Shown piece by piece: positions 32,951-42,701 of a DNA stretch of 64,000 nucleotides (position 1 is its first letter; each line of letters begins with the position of its first letter). The notes below the pieces were generated by a model, which was not told the origin of the DNA, ran no database searches, and worked only from the letters and a program-made list of their open reading frames with translations. The stretch is from contig NZ_QWDC01000001.1 in the NCBI RefSeq assembly GCF_003432115.1, positions 682,001-746,000 of the forward strand. The letters are read 5' to 3'. This stretch comes from Mucilaginibacter conchicola. GTDB taxonomy: Bacteria; Bacteroidota; Bacteroidia; Sphingobacteriales; Sphingobacteriaceae. Made by a program: the position numbers and the translations under genes.

Positions 32951-35179
32951 TTATTCGTCGCCTAAAATTACGTGCAGTACATTATCATGTACCATTTTAA
33001 TATCGGTGATGTTGCCAAACAGTTCGGTATCAACTGTAGCGTTACCGCTGCCGTTAACCGAGCCTAACAAGCTAAACTCTGTTTCGCTGGTGGCCATCAT
33101 CTCTACAAAACGCTCCTGATCATCAGGTGCAACGGTTACCACTACCCTGCCTTGTGCTTCGCCGAAAAGGAAAGCATCTTTACGGATGCTACTGTCGCTT
33201 TCGATATCAAAACCTAAGCCGTTTGGCATAGCCGCTTCTGTTAAGGCAATGTACAAACCACCATCAGCCACGTCATGTGCCGACTGGATAACTTTATGTT
33301 TAATCAGTTGCTTAACCACCTGGTGCATAGCATACTCTTTCTCCAGATCAAAATAAGGCGCCGGGGCTTTCAGTATTTTGTGGTACGAAGCAAGGTACTG
33401 TGATGAGGCAATATCATTTTGCGATTCACCAACCAGATAGATCAAATCGCCGGGTTGTTTAAAATCTAAGGTCATCAGGTTATCCAGCTCATCCATTACA
33501 CCTAACATACCAATAGTTGGCGTAGGGAAAACAGGGCCTTCATCTGACGATTGATTGTAGAAACTTACGTTACCACCGGTAACAGGGGTTTCGAATTTTG
33601 TACAAGCCTCGCCCATACCTTTAATAGCGCCAACAAACTGCCAGTAAACCTCAGGAATATAAGGGTTACCAAAGTTTAAGCAGTTGGTGATAGCAACCGG
33701 TTCGCCACCGGCGCAGGTAATGTTACGTGCAGCTTCGGCAACAGCAATGGCAGTACCTTTTTGTGGGTCGGCATATACGTAGCGCGAATTACAGTCGCAG
33801 GTTAATACGATGGCTTTGCCGGTATCTTTTACCGCAACTACCGCCGCATCGCTCGGGCGATTGGTGGTCATGGTAGCTGTACCTATCATTGAATCGTACT
33901 GGTCAGTAACCCAACGTTTTGATGCAAGGTTAGCATGGCCTATTAAATGTTCTGCTACCTCAACCAGGTTAGCCGGTTCGGCAACATCTTCAATTTTAAA
34001 TTTCTGATTTTCGGCATAATAAGCAGGCTCGCGGTACTCGCGTTTGTAAACCGGCGCACCGCCACCTAATACAAGGTCATCGGCAGGTACATCGGCAACC
34101 TTTTCGCCATTCATGAAGTACTCTAAACGTTGTGTATCGGTTACTTCACCAATAATAGCACAATTCAGGTCCCATTTATCAAAAACAGCTTCAACAAGAG
34201 CTTCTTTGCCTTTCTCAACAACGATCAACATACGCTCCTGAGATTCTGATAACAGGATCTCGTATGGTTTCATATTCTCCTGGCGCATTGGTACACGATC
34301 AAGATGAATGATCATACCGTGCTCGCCTTTGGCGCTCATTTCAGAGTTTGAGCAGATAATACCTGCCGCGCCCATATCCTGCATGCCTATAACAGCACCG
34401 GTTTTAATTACTTCAAGCGTAGCTTCCAACAATAATTTCTCCTGGAAAGGATCGCCTACTTGTACCGCAGGTAAGTCGTTTACCGAATCTTCGGTTATAT
34501 CTTTTGATGCGAAAGCCGCACCGTGTATACCATCTTTACCGGTAGCCGAGCCTACAATGTAAACCGGGTTACCCACACCATAAGATGTTGCAGAAACGGT
34601 TTCGCCTGCTTTAACAATACCGGCAGAGAAAGCGTTAACCAAAGGGTTAATGTTGTAGCACTCATCGAAGAAAAGCTCGCCACCAACAGTTGGGATGCCA
34701 AAGGCATTACCATAATGGCTGATACCTTTTACCACACCTTTAACCAACCACTTGGTTTTATCAAGACTGAGGTCGCCAAAACGCAACGAGTTCATTTGCG
34801 CAATAGGGCGTGCACCCATGGTAAAAATATCGCGGTTAATACCACCAACACCGGTAGCAGCACCTTGATAAGGCTCAAGCGCCGAAGGGTGGTTATGCGA
34901 TTCGATCTTGAACGCGCAGCCAACGCCATCGCCAAGGTCAACCAAACCTGCGTTTTCTTCGCCGGCTTTAGCCAGCATGCGCGGGCCATCTTTAGGAAGA
35001 GTTTTAAGCCATGTGATAGAGTTTTTGTAAGAGCAGTGCTCGCTCCACATTACCGCGAAGATAGAAAGCTCGGTAAAGTTTGGTACGCGGCCTAATATTT
35101 CTTGTATGCGGTCAAATTCTTCAGGTAAAAGTCCCAGATCGCGGGCGGTTTCAACGGTGGTTAATTCCTGGTTCTCCAA
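32951..35179 (-). CDS. purL: Phosphoribosylformylglycinamidine synthase subunit PurL
   Basis: PurL uses ATP and ammonia to turn FGAR into FGAM, the fourth step of purine synthesis. At 742 residues it is the small form, which needs PurQ (glutaminase) and PurS; neither is in the window. Motifs: FAVMWSEHCSYKNS at the N-terminus, FKIESHNHPSALEPYQGAATG with the phosphate-binding loop, QDMGAAGIICSNSEMSAKG, and in the second half NCLNFGNP, ETPVTGGNVSFYNQ and HDVADGGLYIALTE. It lies far from purM (42702). Confidence 0.96.
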   Translation of the reverse strand: MENQELTTVETARDLGLLPEEFDRIQEILGRVPNFTELSIFAVMWSEHCSYKNSITWLKTLPKDGPRMLAKAGEENAGLVDLGDGVGCAFKIESHNHPSALEPYQGAATGVGGINRDIFTMGARPIAQMNSLRFGDLSLDKTKWLVKGVVKGISHYGNAFGIPTVGGELFFDECYNINPLVNAFSAGIVKAGETVSATSYGVGNPVYIVGSATGKDGIHGAAFASKDITEDSVNDLPAVQVGDPFQEKLLLEATLEVIKTGAVIGMQDMGAAGIICSNSEMSAKGEHGMIIHLDRVPMRQENMKPYEILLSESQERMLIVVEKGKEALVEAVFDKWDLNCAIIGEVTDTQRLEYFMNGEKVADVPADDLVLGGGAPVYKREYREPAYYAENQKFKIEDVAEPANLVEVAEHLIGHANLASKRWVTDQYDSMIGTATMTTNRPSDAAVVAVKDTGKAIVLTCDCNSRYVYADPQKGTAIAVAEAARNITCAGGEPVAITNCLNFGNPYIPEVYWQFVGAIKGMGEACTKFETPVTGGNVSFYNQSSDEGPVFPTPTIGMLGVMDELDNLMTLDFKQPGDLIYLVGESQNDIASSQYLASYHKILKAPAPYFDLEKEYAMHQVVKQLIKHKVIQSAHDVADGGLYIALTEAAMPNGLGFDIESDSSIRKDAFLFGEAQGRVVVTVAPDDQERFVEMMATSETEFSLLGSVNGSGNATVDTELFGNITDIKMVHDNVLHVILGDE

Positions 35180-35222
35180 TGTAGTTTCTTTTATGTTGAA
35201 AGGATGCGCGAAATTAAGAAAA

Positions 35223-35301
35223 AAGTCCGTAAGACCGAAGTCCGAAAGTCTAAAGATGATGGTTTCTATTCTTCAGACTTCCGGACTTTGGACTTTCGAC
35301 T
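35223..35301. repeat. Intergenic inverted repeat made of AAGTCCGAAAGTC-like units
   Basis: The left arm (35223-35250) strings together AAGTCCGTAAG, ACCGAAGTCCG, AAAGTC. The right arm (35276-35301) reads GACTTCCGGACTTTGGACTT. The arms pair imperfectly over about 26 nt. The same units build the element at 62624-62716. Confidence 0.65.
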
Positions 35302-35313
35302 AATTACTTCACA

Positions 35314-36147
35314 CTATTCAGTCAATACAAAATTGATAGGGATACTATAGCGCACACGTACAGCATTACCGTTTTGCTTGCCCGGTCTCCAGTTTTTAGA
35401 GAGTTTTAATACACGTATTGCTTCTTCATCCATACCGTAGCCGGCTTTGCCTGTAACAGTTATATCGGTTAAATGGCCGTCGCGCTCAACCACAAAACTT
35501 ACTATTACACGGCCGCTTTTACCCTCTTCCTGTGCCTGGTACGGGTAACGCAGGTTCTTGTTCAGAAATTTTGACCAGCCGGCAGCGCCACCTTCGGGCT
35601 CGGGCATTAATTCAGCGGTAATAAATTCCTTGTTTATATCAACGCCTGAGTCGTTGCCGATGCCACCCGTGCCGGTTGCGGGACCGGGATCAACGATTTG
35701 GGGTTGCCCGCCGTTGCCTTTTGAAGTAACAGCACCAACTTCTACGCCTTCCAGTTCTTTAACTGTCGGCATTTCGGTATCAACCTCTTGCGGAACTATG
35801 CGCGGTACGGTATATTTCACTGTCGCCGCTGCGGGCTGGGGTTTCGCCGGTGCAGCTGATTTAGGTTCTACTACAGTTTCAATCTTTTTCTCAGGGGTAA
35901 TTGATGGCGGTGGTGGTAAGATAATTTCTTTACCGAAATCACGTGGTTTATCAACCGGGCGCCTGCTTTTGGCATAAGTATAACCTGCAGATACAATAAT
36001 AACGGTACTAAACGCTATAGCCATTGCTTTTGCTATAGTTGTACCGTAGGTTTTCCTCAGTTCGTAAGCACCATAGGCTTTGTTACGATCTGCAAATACA
36101 AGCTCGAGCCACTCGGGGTTGTACAGATTTAATTTTTCGTTTAGCAT
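35314..36147 (-). CDS. Energy transducer TonB
   Basis: 277 residues with the Bacteroidota TonB layout: a short cytoplasmic start (LVFADRNKAYGAYELRKTYG), one membrane helix (AMAIAFSTVIIVSAGYTYA), a Pro-rich periplasmic spacer (ILPPPPSITPEKKIETVVEP), and the C-terminal TonB domain (YPYQAQEEGKSGRVIVSFVV ... EEAIRVLKLSKNWRPGKQNG). It would couple the proton motive force, via ExbBD encoded elsewhere, to outer-membrane receptors such as the two in this window. Monocistronic. Confidence 0.93.
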   Translation of the reverse strand: MLNEKLNLYNPEWLELVFADRNKAYGAYELRKTYGTTIAKAMAIAFSTVIIVSAGYTYAKSRRPVDKPRDFGKEIILPPPPSITPEKKIETVVEPKSAAPAKPQPAAATVKYTVPRIVPQEVDTEMPTVKELEGVEVGAVTSKGNGGQPQIVDPGPATGTGGIGNDSGVDINKEFITAELMPEPEGGAAGWSKFLNKNLRYPYQAQEEGKSGRVIVSFVVERDGHLTDITVTGKAGYGMDEEAIRVLKLSKNWRPGKQNGNAVRVRYSIPINFVLTE

Positions 36148-36306
36148 AGCGTTTGAAATTTTATTTTACTAATTAACGCGTTTGCCAAATAAAATGTTGA
36201 ATATATTTGAACTTTTACAAAATATTCATTTGCAAAACACCTTATTTAAGATTTTTATATTGTTATAACTATAAAAATACAAATATTATTTGGCTTTAAA
36301 TAAGGT

Positions 36307-36888
36307 TTACCAATTACCTGTGTTCACTTTCTTAACTTCAATTTGCTTTACCGGCACTTTCGTACGATCAATAGCTTGCTTAAGGCGCGCCTCAATTGCA
36401 AGGCTTTGTGCTGCTATTTGATCAAGCACTGCATCTTTTTCTTTTTGGCTGTATTTGGCAGCAAATTTCTCTACAGCAACTTCTACCCCAGGCACAGCCG
36501 TCATATTTCCGTAGCGGTCACGTTTATAGGGGATAAAAACAAAGTTGCTTAGATTGTAACGGTATTTACCATCAGCAGCCTGGAAGTTGAGCGTGTACTT
36601 TACTTCACCACTCTCCTTACGTACCAACGACATGCCTCCATAGGTAATAAACTTACTACTGATGTTAAAAGCTTTATCAGCCTGCCCTTTTGCCGGCTTA
36701 TTCTCCTTACTTAAAGTTTTGGCAAAATTAAAGGCACGTTCATAAACAGTGTCGGCTGGCAGGTTGGCCTTTTCTACTACTTTATAATACACATAGTTAT
36801 TATTCTCATCAACCTGCAAAGAATCCTTCTGCGCAAAAGCGTGCTGAACAGTCATGATCAACACCAGTAAACCAAATACTTTTTTCAT
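36307..36888 (-). CDS. Secreted DUF4468 protein
   Basis: 193 residues with a signal peptide (MKKVFGLLVLIMTVQHAFAQ). The body fits the DUF4468 (TBP-like fold) pattern: YYKVVEKANLPADTVYERAF, ISSKFITYGG, VKYTLNFQAADGKYRYNLSN and the YKRDRYGN segment. Function of the family is unknown. It stands alone between the TonB gene and the porin gene, all on the minus strand, with 150 nt or less on each side. Confidence 0.85.
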   Translation of the reverse strand: MKKVFGLLVLIMTVQHAFAQKDSLQVDENNNYVYYKVVEKANLPADTVYERAFNFAKTLSKENKPAKGQADKAFNISSKFITYGGMSLVRKESGEVKYTLNFQAADGKYRYNLSNFVFIPYKRDRYGNMTAVPGVEVAVEKFAAKYSQKEKDAVLDQIAAQSLAIEARLKQAIDRTKVPVKQIEVKKVNTGNW

Positions 36889-36958
36889 ACTGATAAAGAT
36901 AAGCCATCCGCGGATATCCGGGATGGCTTAATAATAAATCGTTCGTCCTATAATCTTA

Positions 36959-38017
36959 TTAGAATGCGTATACCGCTGCTAACACAAACTGTGATGCAGT
37001 TTTGGTTGCATTACCACTACTGGTGCTAAAGCCGTCGGTATCATTTTTATTGCTATCTAACCTAAACTCCGGCATCAAAGTAAGCGGGCCTGCTTTAATG
37101 TTAGCAGTAAATGTAGTTGCAAATACTGAGCTGCCCGGAGGCGGGCCTACCGTTGCATAAGAACCGCTTTTAGTTTTAAAATATTCGCCGCGTAAACCCA
37201 GAGTTACATCCTTAGCAACAGCTACCTGCGGGTATAGTGCCACGCCGGTAAAACCGCCTGTACCTACAACAGCAGCAGGTTTAAAATCAGCAGCATTTAA
37301 TCCCAATTTAAACATATCGGTGATCTGGTATGAAGTGGTCAAGTCAAACTCGGTGCCTGAAAGCTTACCGCTCAAAACGTTTAAGTAAGCAGTCCAGCCC
37401 GCAACTGGTGATACCATTAATTGCGCGCCAAAGGTGTTTACTTTATTTACTGATGTGTAAAGGTTCCATGAATCGTTAAAGATACCGGCCATTAAGCTCA
37501 CTTTGCTGCTGAAAGCGTAAGTTGCTTTAAAACCGGGGTTTTGGAACGGACCGTTAGTGAACAGGTACGAAGTAGAGTAGTTGAAGTTACCTGCAGGGCT
37601 TATCACCTCGTAACCCATAAATGTTGCCATATAACCACCGGTTAAGTTAAACTTATCGGTTACATCATAAGACACATATAAGTTTTGGATGTGGAAACTG
37701 TTGGCACTTTCATCATACGCGCCGGCAGCATTAGGCAAAGACTGCACCTGGCCACGAGGACCAAATGACAACTCGCCCACAAACGAAGCTTTACCTACTT
37801 TCTTTTTTAGTGCCAGATCTATCATACCTATTGATATCGAATTCTGGTCTGATGCAAAACTGGTAGGGATATTACTATGTTTTGAGAAGTCATACTTATA
37901 ATAAGTATCTACTGAACCTGATATTACTAACGGCGGATCGGTTTTAGTGGTGTCTTGCGCTTTGGCCGCAAACACCGAAAGAGCAGCAAATGATAAAAGT
38001 AAAAGTCTTTTTTTCAT
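36959..38017 (-). CDS. Outer-membrane beta-barrel porin (OmpL-like, bbp2 type)
   Basis: 352 residues. Signal peptide MKKRLLLLSFAALSVFAAKA, then alternating amphipathic strands: VISGSVDTYYKYDFSKH, SIGMIDLALKKKVGKASFVG, FGPRGQVQSLP, FHIQNLYVSYDVTDKFNLTG, ending FVLAAVYAF with the terminal aromatic needed for outer-membrane insertion. This matches the beta-barrel porin-2 group of Bacteroidota. It is divergent from glutamine synthetase III over a 543-bp AT-rich spacer, which may mean a role in nitrogen-compound uptake (inference). Confidence 0.85.
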   Translation of the reverse strand: MKKRLLLLSFAALSVFAAKAQDTTKTDPPLVISGSVDTYYKYDFSKHSNIPTSFASDQNSISIGMIDLALKKKVGKASFVGELSFGPRGQVQSLPNAAGAYDESANSFHIQNLYVSYDVTDKFNLTGGYMATFMGYEVISPAGNFNYSTSYLFTNGPFQNPGFKATYAFSSKVSLMAGIFNDSWNLYTSVNKVNTFGAQLMVSPVAGWTAYLNVLSGKLSGTEFDLTTSYQITDMFKLGLNAADFKPAAVVGTGGFTGVALYPQVAVAKDVTLGLRGEYFKTKSGSYATVGPPPGSSVFATTFTANIKAGPLTLMPEFRLDSNKNDTDGFSTSSGNATKTASQFVLAAVYAF

Positions 38018-38560
38018 GATAAGAGATTAATTTTTAAGTAATTAGTTAGTTGTTTAGTTTATTTATTCAGTTGTCAGTAAAAACCTTCGCTTCAGCAAAC
38101 AAAAAACATGCTTTTTAACACCCTCACCAATCCATAATTTTATCATATTTTGAAAATCACATCAACAAAACTCTTTATTGATGTAAATTATCAAATAAAA
38201 AAGCTATTTCGTTTACATTTTTATCTAAATTCAATATTAAAATTCAATAAATCAAGTTTATTTAAAAATTATTTTAAAATAATATCAAAAAATAAGGCAT
38301 TTAATTAAATAAAACACATTAAAAAGGCATTTAAATCGACAAAAAATCAACAATTTTTATAAAAGCTCAAATTATATATTGTTTTAAATTCAAAAAATCG
38401 CTAAAAACAGCATTAATTAAAAAAACAAAATACCAAAAGCTACAAATGCCATAAAAAAAGCAAAACCAGTAAAATTCACTGGTTTGTTAACTTTACGCTG
38501 GATAATGGAGCGCTTTTAAAATGATTTTATAATTTTGGAAGCAACCAATTAGAAAATATC
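38018..38560. promoter_or_regulatory. AT-rich divergent regulatory region, porin / glutamine synthetase III
   Basis: 543 bp without an ORF. In 38221-38400 only 26 of 180 bases are G or C. The element AAGGCATTTAA occurs twice (about 38294 and 38324). An inverted repeat AACCAGT-N7-ACTGGTT sits at 38464-38484. A -7 box TAATTTTG at 38530-38537 precedes glnN by 23 nt; no matching -33 box is seen. A regulator-rich spacer or a binding zone for a nucleoid protein is plausible. Confidence 0.5.
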
Positions 38561-40735
38561 ATGTTTAACAACCGTTTCCAGGCCTTACAAGCTGTTTCAA
38601 ACCGCGAAATCCCTGAAATAAAGCTGCCATCTTCAAAAATTTCCGATTATTTCGGTGTAAATGTTTTTGATAAGCTAAAAATGAAAGAGTTTCTTTCACA
38701 AGATGCATACGCGGTAATTGTTAACTCGATAGATAATGGTGTACCCATCCCCCGCGATATGGCCGAGCAGGTAGCTTCTTCAATGAAAACCTGGGCAATG
38801 GCCAAAGGCGCAACGCACTACACCCACTGGTTTCAGCCACTTACCGGCTCCACTGCCGAAAAACACGATGCCTTTTTTGAACCCACTGCCGATGGTGGCG
38901 CGATAGAGCGCTTTAGCGGCGATGCCCTCTCGCAACAGGAACCTGACGCATCAAGCTTCCCTAACGGTGGTATCCGCAATACCTTTGAGGCACGCGGTTA
39001 TACTGCATGGGATCCGTCCTCTCCAGCCTTTATAATAGGCCGCACATTATGTATCCCAACCGTATTCGTCTCATACACCGGCGAGGCATTAGATTATAAG
39101 GTACCTTTATTGAAAGCATTGAACGCGCTGGATAAAGCAGCTGTTGATGTTTGCCACTATTTTGATAAAAGCATTGAAAAGGTAAATGCATCATTAGGTA
39201 TTGAGCAGGAATACTTCCTGGTGGATACCGCCCTGTTTAACGCCCGCCCCGATCTTGCCTTAACAGGCCGTGCTTTGTTCGGCCACATGTCTGCAAAGAA
39301 TCAGCAGTTAGAAGACCATTACTTTGGCGCTATCCCGAGCCGCGTTTATGCCTTTATGCAGGATATGGAGACCGAAGCCCTTAAACTGGGCATCCCTTTA
39401 AAAACCCGCCATAACGAGGTAGCACCTTCGCAGTTTGAGTGTGCTCCTATTTATGAAGAGATCAACCTGGCTATTGACCATAACCAATTGTTGATGGATA
39501 TCATGGACCGTGTTGCGCAACGCCATCACTTTAAGGTATTACTGCATGAGAAACCCTATGCTGGCATCAATGGCTCGGGCAAGCACAATAACTGGTCGTT
39601 AATCACTAATACTGGTAAAAACTTATTGTCACCAGGCAAAACGCCGAAGAATAACCTGATGTTCCTTACGTTCTTCGTGAATACTATCAAAGCCGTACAT
39701 GACCATGCAGATCTGCTGCGCGCGTCAATCGCATCGGTAAATAACGATCACCGTTTGGGCGCCAACGAAGCTCCGCCGGCTATTATCTCTATTTTCCTGG
39801 GCAGCCAGCTCACCGAAGTTTTGGATGAGATTGACACATCGCGCCTCAGCAAAAAAATAAAAGAAGAAAACTCGCTTTGGCAGGGTATTCCTAAAATACC
39901 ACAGATATTAAAGGATAACACCGACCGTAACCGCACCTCTCCTTTTGCCTTCACAGGTAATAAGTTTGAACTGCGTGCCGTGGGTTCTTCAGCCAATTCG
40001 GCCAGCCCAATGACCGTTCTGAACCTGATAATGGCCGATCAATTGAAGAAATTCAAGTACGATGTAGATAAACTGATCAAAAAAGGCGAAAAGAAAGACG
40101 TTGCCTTAATGACTATCATTAAGCGTTGCATCAAAGAATCGCGCGCCATAAGGTTTGAGGGTAACGGCTACAGCGAAGAATGGGAGAGAGAAGCAGAGGA
40201 ACGTGGCCTGGCCAACGTTAAAACTACGCCAAAGGCACTTGATGCTTTAATTACCGATAAAGCTGAAGTTTTATTTGAAGAAACGGGTGTATTCACCAAA
40301 CGCGAGGCTCATGCCCGACACGAGATATTGCTGGATAACTTCTATAAGAAATTGCAGATAGAGGCTCGTGTTATTGGTGAGCTGGCCATTAACATATTGA
40401 TCCCTGCGGCCTTAACCTATCAATCAAAACTGGTAGAAAACGTTAAAGGTTTAAAAGATCTTGGCCTTGACAGGACAGCATACGAAGCCCAACTGGATAT
40501 CATCAACAAAATTGCCGAACACGTTAACGGCCTTAAAAAGAATGTTGACGAAATGATAAACGAACGCAAAACTGCCAATAAGGTTGAAGACCTGCGCCAA
40601 CGCGCTATAGATTATGATGAGAAGGTTAAAACCTACTTCGCTCCTATACGCTACCATGCCGATAAATTGGAGACTTTGGTAGACGACAGCCTGTGGCCAC
40701 TGCCAAAATTCAGAGAGTTGTTATTTATCAAATAG
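38561..40735 (+). CDS. glnN: Glutamine synthetase type III
   Basis: Makes glutamine from glutamate, ammonia and ATP in the cytoplasm. At 724 residues it has the size of GSIII (GlnN), a form typical of Bacteroidota and cyanobacteria, and is well above GSI or GSII. Type III landmarks: FEARGYTAWDPSSPAFI, ASLGIEQEYFLVD, LKTRHNEVAPSQFECAPIYE, HEKPYAGINGSGKHNNWS, HRLGANEAPPAIIS and NRTSPFAFTGNKFELRAVGS. The long C-terminal region (QSKLVENVKGLKDLG) is also specific to this type. Transcribed alone, opposite a porin gene. Confidence 0.97.
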   Translation: MFNNRFQALQAVSNREIPEIKLPSSKISDYFGVNVFDKLKMKEFLSQDAYAVIVNSIDNGVPIPRDMAEQVASSMKTWAMAKGATHYTHWFQPLTGSTAEKHDAFFEPTADGGAIERFSGDALSQQEPDASSFPNGGIRNTFEARGYTAWDPSSPAFIIGRTLCIPTVFVSYTGEALDYKVPLLKALNALDKAAVDVCHYFDKSIEKVNASLGIEQEYFLVDTALFNARPDLALTGRALFGHMSAKNQQLEDHYFGAIPSRVYAFMQDMETEALKLGIPLKTRHNEVAPSQFECAPIYEEINLAIDHNQLLMDIMDRVAQRHHFKVLLHEKPYAGINGSGKHNNWSLITNTGKNLLSPGKTPKNNLMFLTFFVNTIKAVHDHADLLRASIASVNNDHRLGANEAPPAIISIFLGSQLTEVLDEIDTSRLSKKIKEENSLWQGIPKIPQILKDNTDRNRTSPFAFTGNKFELRAVGSSANSASPMTVLNLIMADQLKKFKYDVDKLIKKGEKKDVALMTIIKRCIKESRAIRFEGNGYSEEWEREAEERGLANVKTTPKALDALITDKAEVLFEETGVFTKREAHARHEILLDNFYKKLQIEARVIGELAINILIPAALTYQSKLVENVKGLKDLGLDRTAYEAQLDIINKIAEHVNGLKKNVDEMINERKTANKVEDLRQRAIDYDEKVKTYFAPIRYHADKLETLVDDSLWPLPKFRELLFIK

Positions 40736-40742
40736 TCCATAT

Positions 40743-40841
40743 TGTCATTTCGAACGAGCGTAGCGAGGAGAAATCTTGTTAGACCTGCGAGTAGTCACTT
40801 ACCAACTAACAAGATTCCTCACATTCGTTCGGAATGACACA
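40743..40841. repeat. Imperfect inverted repeat, TGTCATTTCG family, copy 2
   Basis: The left arm TGTCATTTCGAACGAGCGTA... reaches AATCTTGTTAG (40782). The right arm (40806-40841) reads CTAACAAGATTCCTCACATT and ends GGAATGACACA. It fills the spacer between the convergent glnN and ClC genes and may end both transcripts. Confidence 0.75.
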
Positions 40842-40851
40842 TGTTGAAACT

Positions 40852-42630
40852 CTATCTCGCAAACAGATCTGCCTGTTGGTGTTTGTGAATGATCACTTCG
40901 CGGTATTTGTTTAACACTGCCGATTTGGAGATAAAGCCGATAAATACACCATCTTTAACTACTGGTAGCTGCCAAACATCCAGCCCGTCAAAAGTGTCCA
41001 TTACTTCACTCATAGGGTCGTCATGTTCTATTACAGCAGGCGGTGCAACCATTATATCTTCAACCGTGTGACCTTCCTGCACTGCTGTAAAAAGACTTTT
41101 GCGAATCTCATCCAGCCATATCACGCCCTCAAGCGAGCCTGATTTATCCAACACAGCAAAGATGTTAACCTTAGTATCCGCTAATATTTTAAAGAAATCG
41201 GCAACAGGGGTTTGTTTATCTACCGCTTTATATTGGTAGTTAATTATGCTGTCAAGACTCATCGCATTCAGCAGGCTATGGTCTTCATCTGGGTGAACAT
41301 TATCCTCATGTATCAGGTGGCTCCAGTACATATTATGCGTATTAAACACGCGTGCAATGATGTACGATAAGGCCGAAACGATCATCAATGGAATAAAAAG
41401 CACATACCCACCGGTTATCTCTGCTATCAGGAATATAGCAGTTAACGGCGCATGCAGCACGCCGCTTAATGCGCCGGCCATACCTACTGCTATAAAATTA
41501 CTTGTATTTAAATGGATGAGGCCCGTTTGGTTTACCGCAAAGGCAACAAACAGCCCTAAAAACGCACCGGTAAACATGGTCGGCGCAAATGTACCGCCGT
41601 TACCACCCGAACCAATAGTCACCCCGGCTGCAATGATCTTAGTGAGCACAAGTGCTGCAATAAACAATAGCATCAGCCATGGGTTAGACAGCCAATCGCT
41701 AAAGAAAAGGTCTTCTTTTAATACATCTATATTACCGTTAAGCATCTGCTGTAAGTAATGGTAGCCCTCGCCAAAAAGCGTTGGGAAAACCATCAGCATT
41801 AAACCTAAAAGCAAGCCACCTGCTATGGCGCGTACATATCTGTTCTGTTTAGTAAAAATACCTTTCTCCAATTTGCCGCCCACTTTTGAGATATAGACCG
41901 CCGTCCACCCGCTTAACGCGCCAAGAATAATATAGAATGGCAGGGCGTTCATTTTCCAACCCTCGGTTGCCAGGTGGAACAGTTGCTGCGAGTATAGCGT
42001 TTTTGCTACAACCACACCGGTGGCCGATGCTATTAATAAAGGTATAAAAGTCGGGATAGTGATCTCGCCTATCAATATCTCCAGCGAAAACAGCACCCCC
42101 GCAATAGGGCTGTTGAACACCGCCGCTATCCCTGCCGATGTTCCTGCTGCTAGCAATACTGTTTTCTCATACGGACTTAAATTAAAAAACTTACCCACAT
42201 TTGAGCCGATAGCTGCGCCGGTACAAACAATAGGCGCTTCCAAACCAGAAGCGCCACCAAAACCCACCGTAAGCGAACTGGTGATGAGATGCGAGTAAAT
42301 ATTATTTGAGCGGATGTTTGAGCGGTTCTTTTTGATATTGTACAATATCTTACCTATGCCTTTCTCAATCCGGTCGCGATTGGCAATGTGCTGCCAGGCT
42401 ACTGTGAGCAGAATACCCAATGCAGGCAAAAACACATATATAATATGGAATGGCAAATGCGATGAGATGTTACGGCTCACATCTTCCATTAAGTGAACCA
42501 AGAACTTTAGGGCTACCGCAGCAAGGCCGCCAATAAGGCCAACAAAAACACTGCAATAAATAAGGAAATTACGCTGCGCATTGCGTTTTAAGCGCCAGCG
42601 GGTAATTTTATAATTAAGCGATTTGAACAT
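40852..42630 (-). CDS. ClC-family chloride channel/transporter with CBS domains
   Basis: 592 residues from MFKSLNYKITRWRLKRN; an in-frame extension to 42747 would cross the purM promoter and is rejected. Selectivity-filter segments are present: GFGGASGLEAPIVCTGAAIG (GxGxxE region), GSGGNGGTFAPTMFTGAFLG (GxFxP variant) and GMAGALSGVLHAPLTAIFLI. The residue equivalent to the E. coli gating Glu lies in SGLEAP; whether it is a channel or a proton antiporter is not clear. The C-terminal 120 residues hold two CBS motifs (TPVADFFKILADTKVNIFAV, MVAPPAVIEHDDPMSEVMDT), which would bind nucleotides. Confidence 0.93.
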   Translation of the reverse strand: MFKSLNYKITRWRLKRNAQRNFLIYCSVFVGLIGGLAAVALKFLVHLMEDVSRNISSHLPFHIIYVFLPALGILLTVAWQHIANRDRIEKGIGKILYNIKKNRSNIRSNNIYSHLITSSLTVGFGGASGLEAPIVCTGAAIGSNVGKFFNLSPYEKTVLLAAGTSAGIAAVFNSPIAGVLFSLEILIGEITIPTFIPLLIASATGVVVAKTLYSQQLFHLATEGWKMNALPFYIILGALSGWTAVYISKVGGKLEKGIFTKQNRYVRAIAGGLLLGLMLMVFPTLFGEGYHYLQQMLNGNIDVLKEDLFFSDWLSNPWLMLLFIAALVLTKIIAAGVTIGSGGNGGTFAPTMFTGAFLGLFVAFAVNQTGLIHLNTSNFIAVGMAGALSGVLHAPLTAIFLIAEITGGYVLFIPLMIVSALSYIIARVFNTHNMYWSHLIHEDNVHPDEDHSLLNAMSLDSIINYQYKAVDKQTPVADFFKILADTKVNIFAVLDKSGSLEGVIWLDEIRKSLFTAVQEGHTVEDIMVAPPAVIEHDDPMSEVMDTFDGLDVWQLPVVKDGVFIGFISKSAVLNKYREVIIHKHQQADLFAR

Positions 42631-42690
42631 AACACAAAGTGGAGAGGTTGGCAATGTAACAAATTTACAGCGTACAACCGTATTAAGCAG

Positions 42691-42698
42691 TATATTTG
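42691..42698 (+). promoter_or_regulatory. -7 box abutting the purM start codon
   Basis: TATATTTG matches TAnnTTTG exactly and ends 3 nt before ATG 42702. Transcription starting about 6 nt downstream of the box would give a leaderless message. Confidence 0.45.
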
Positions 42699-42701
42699 CC
42701 C

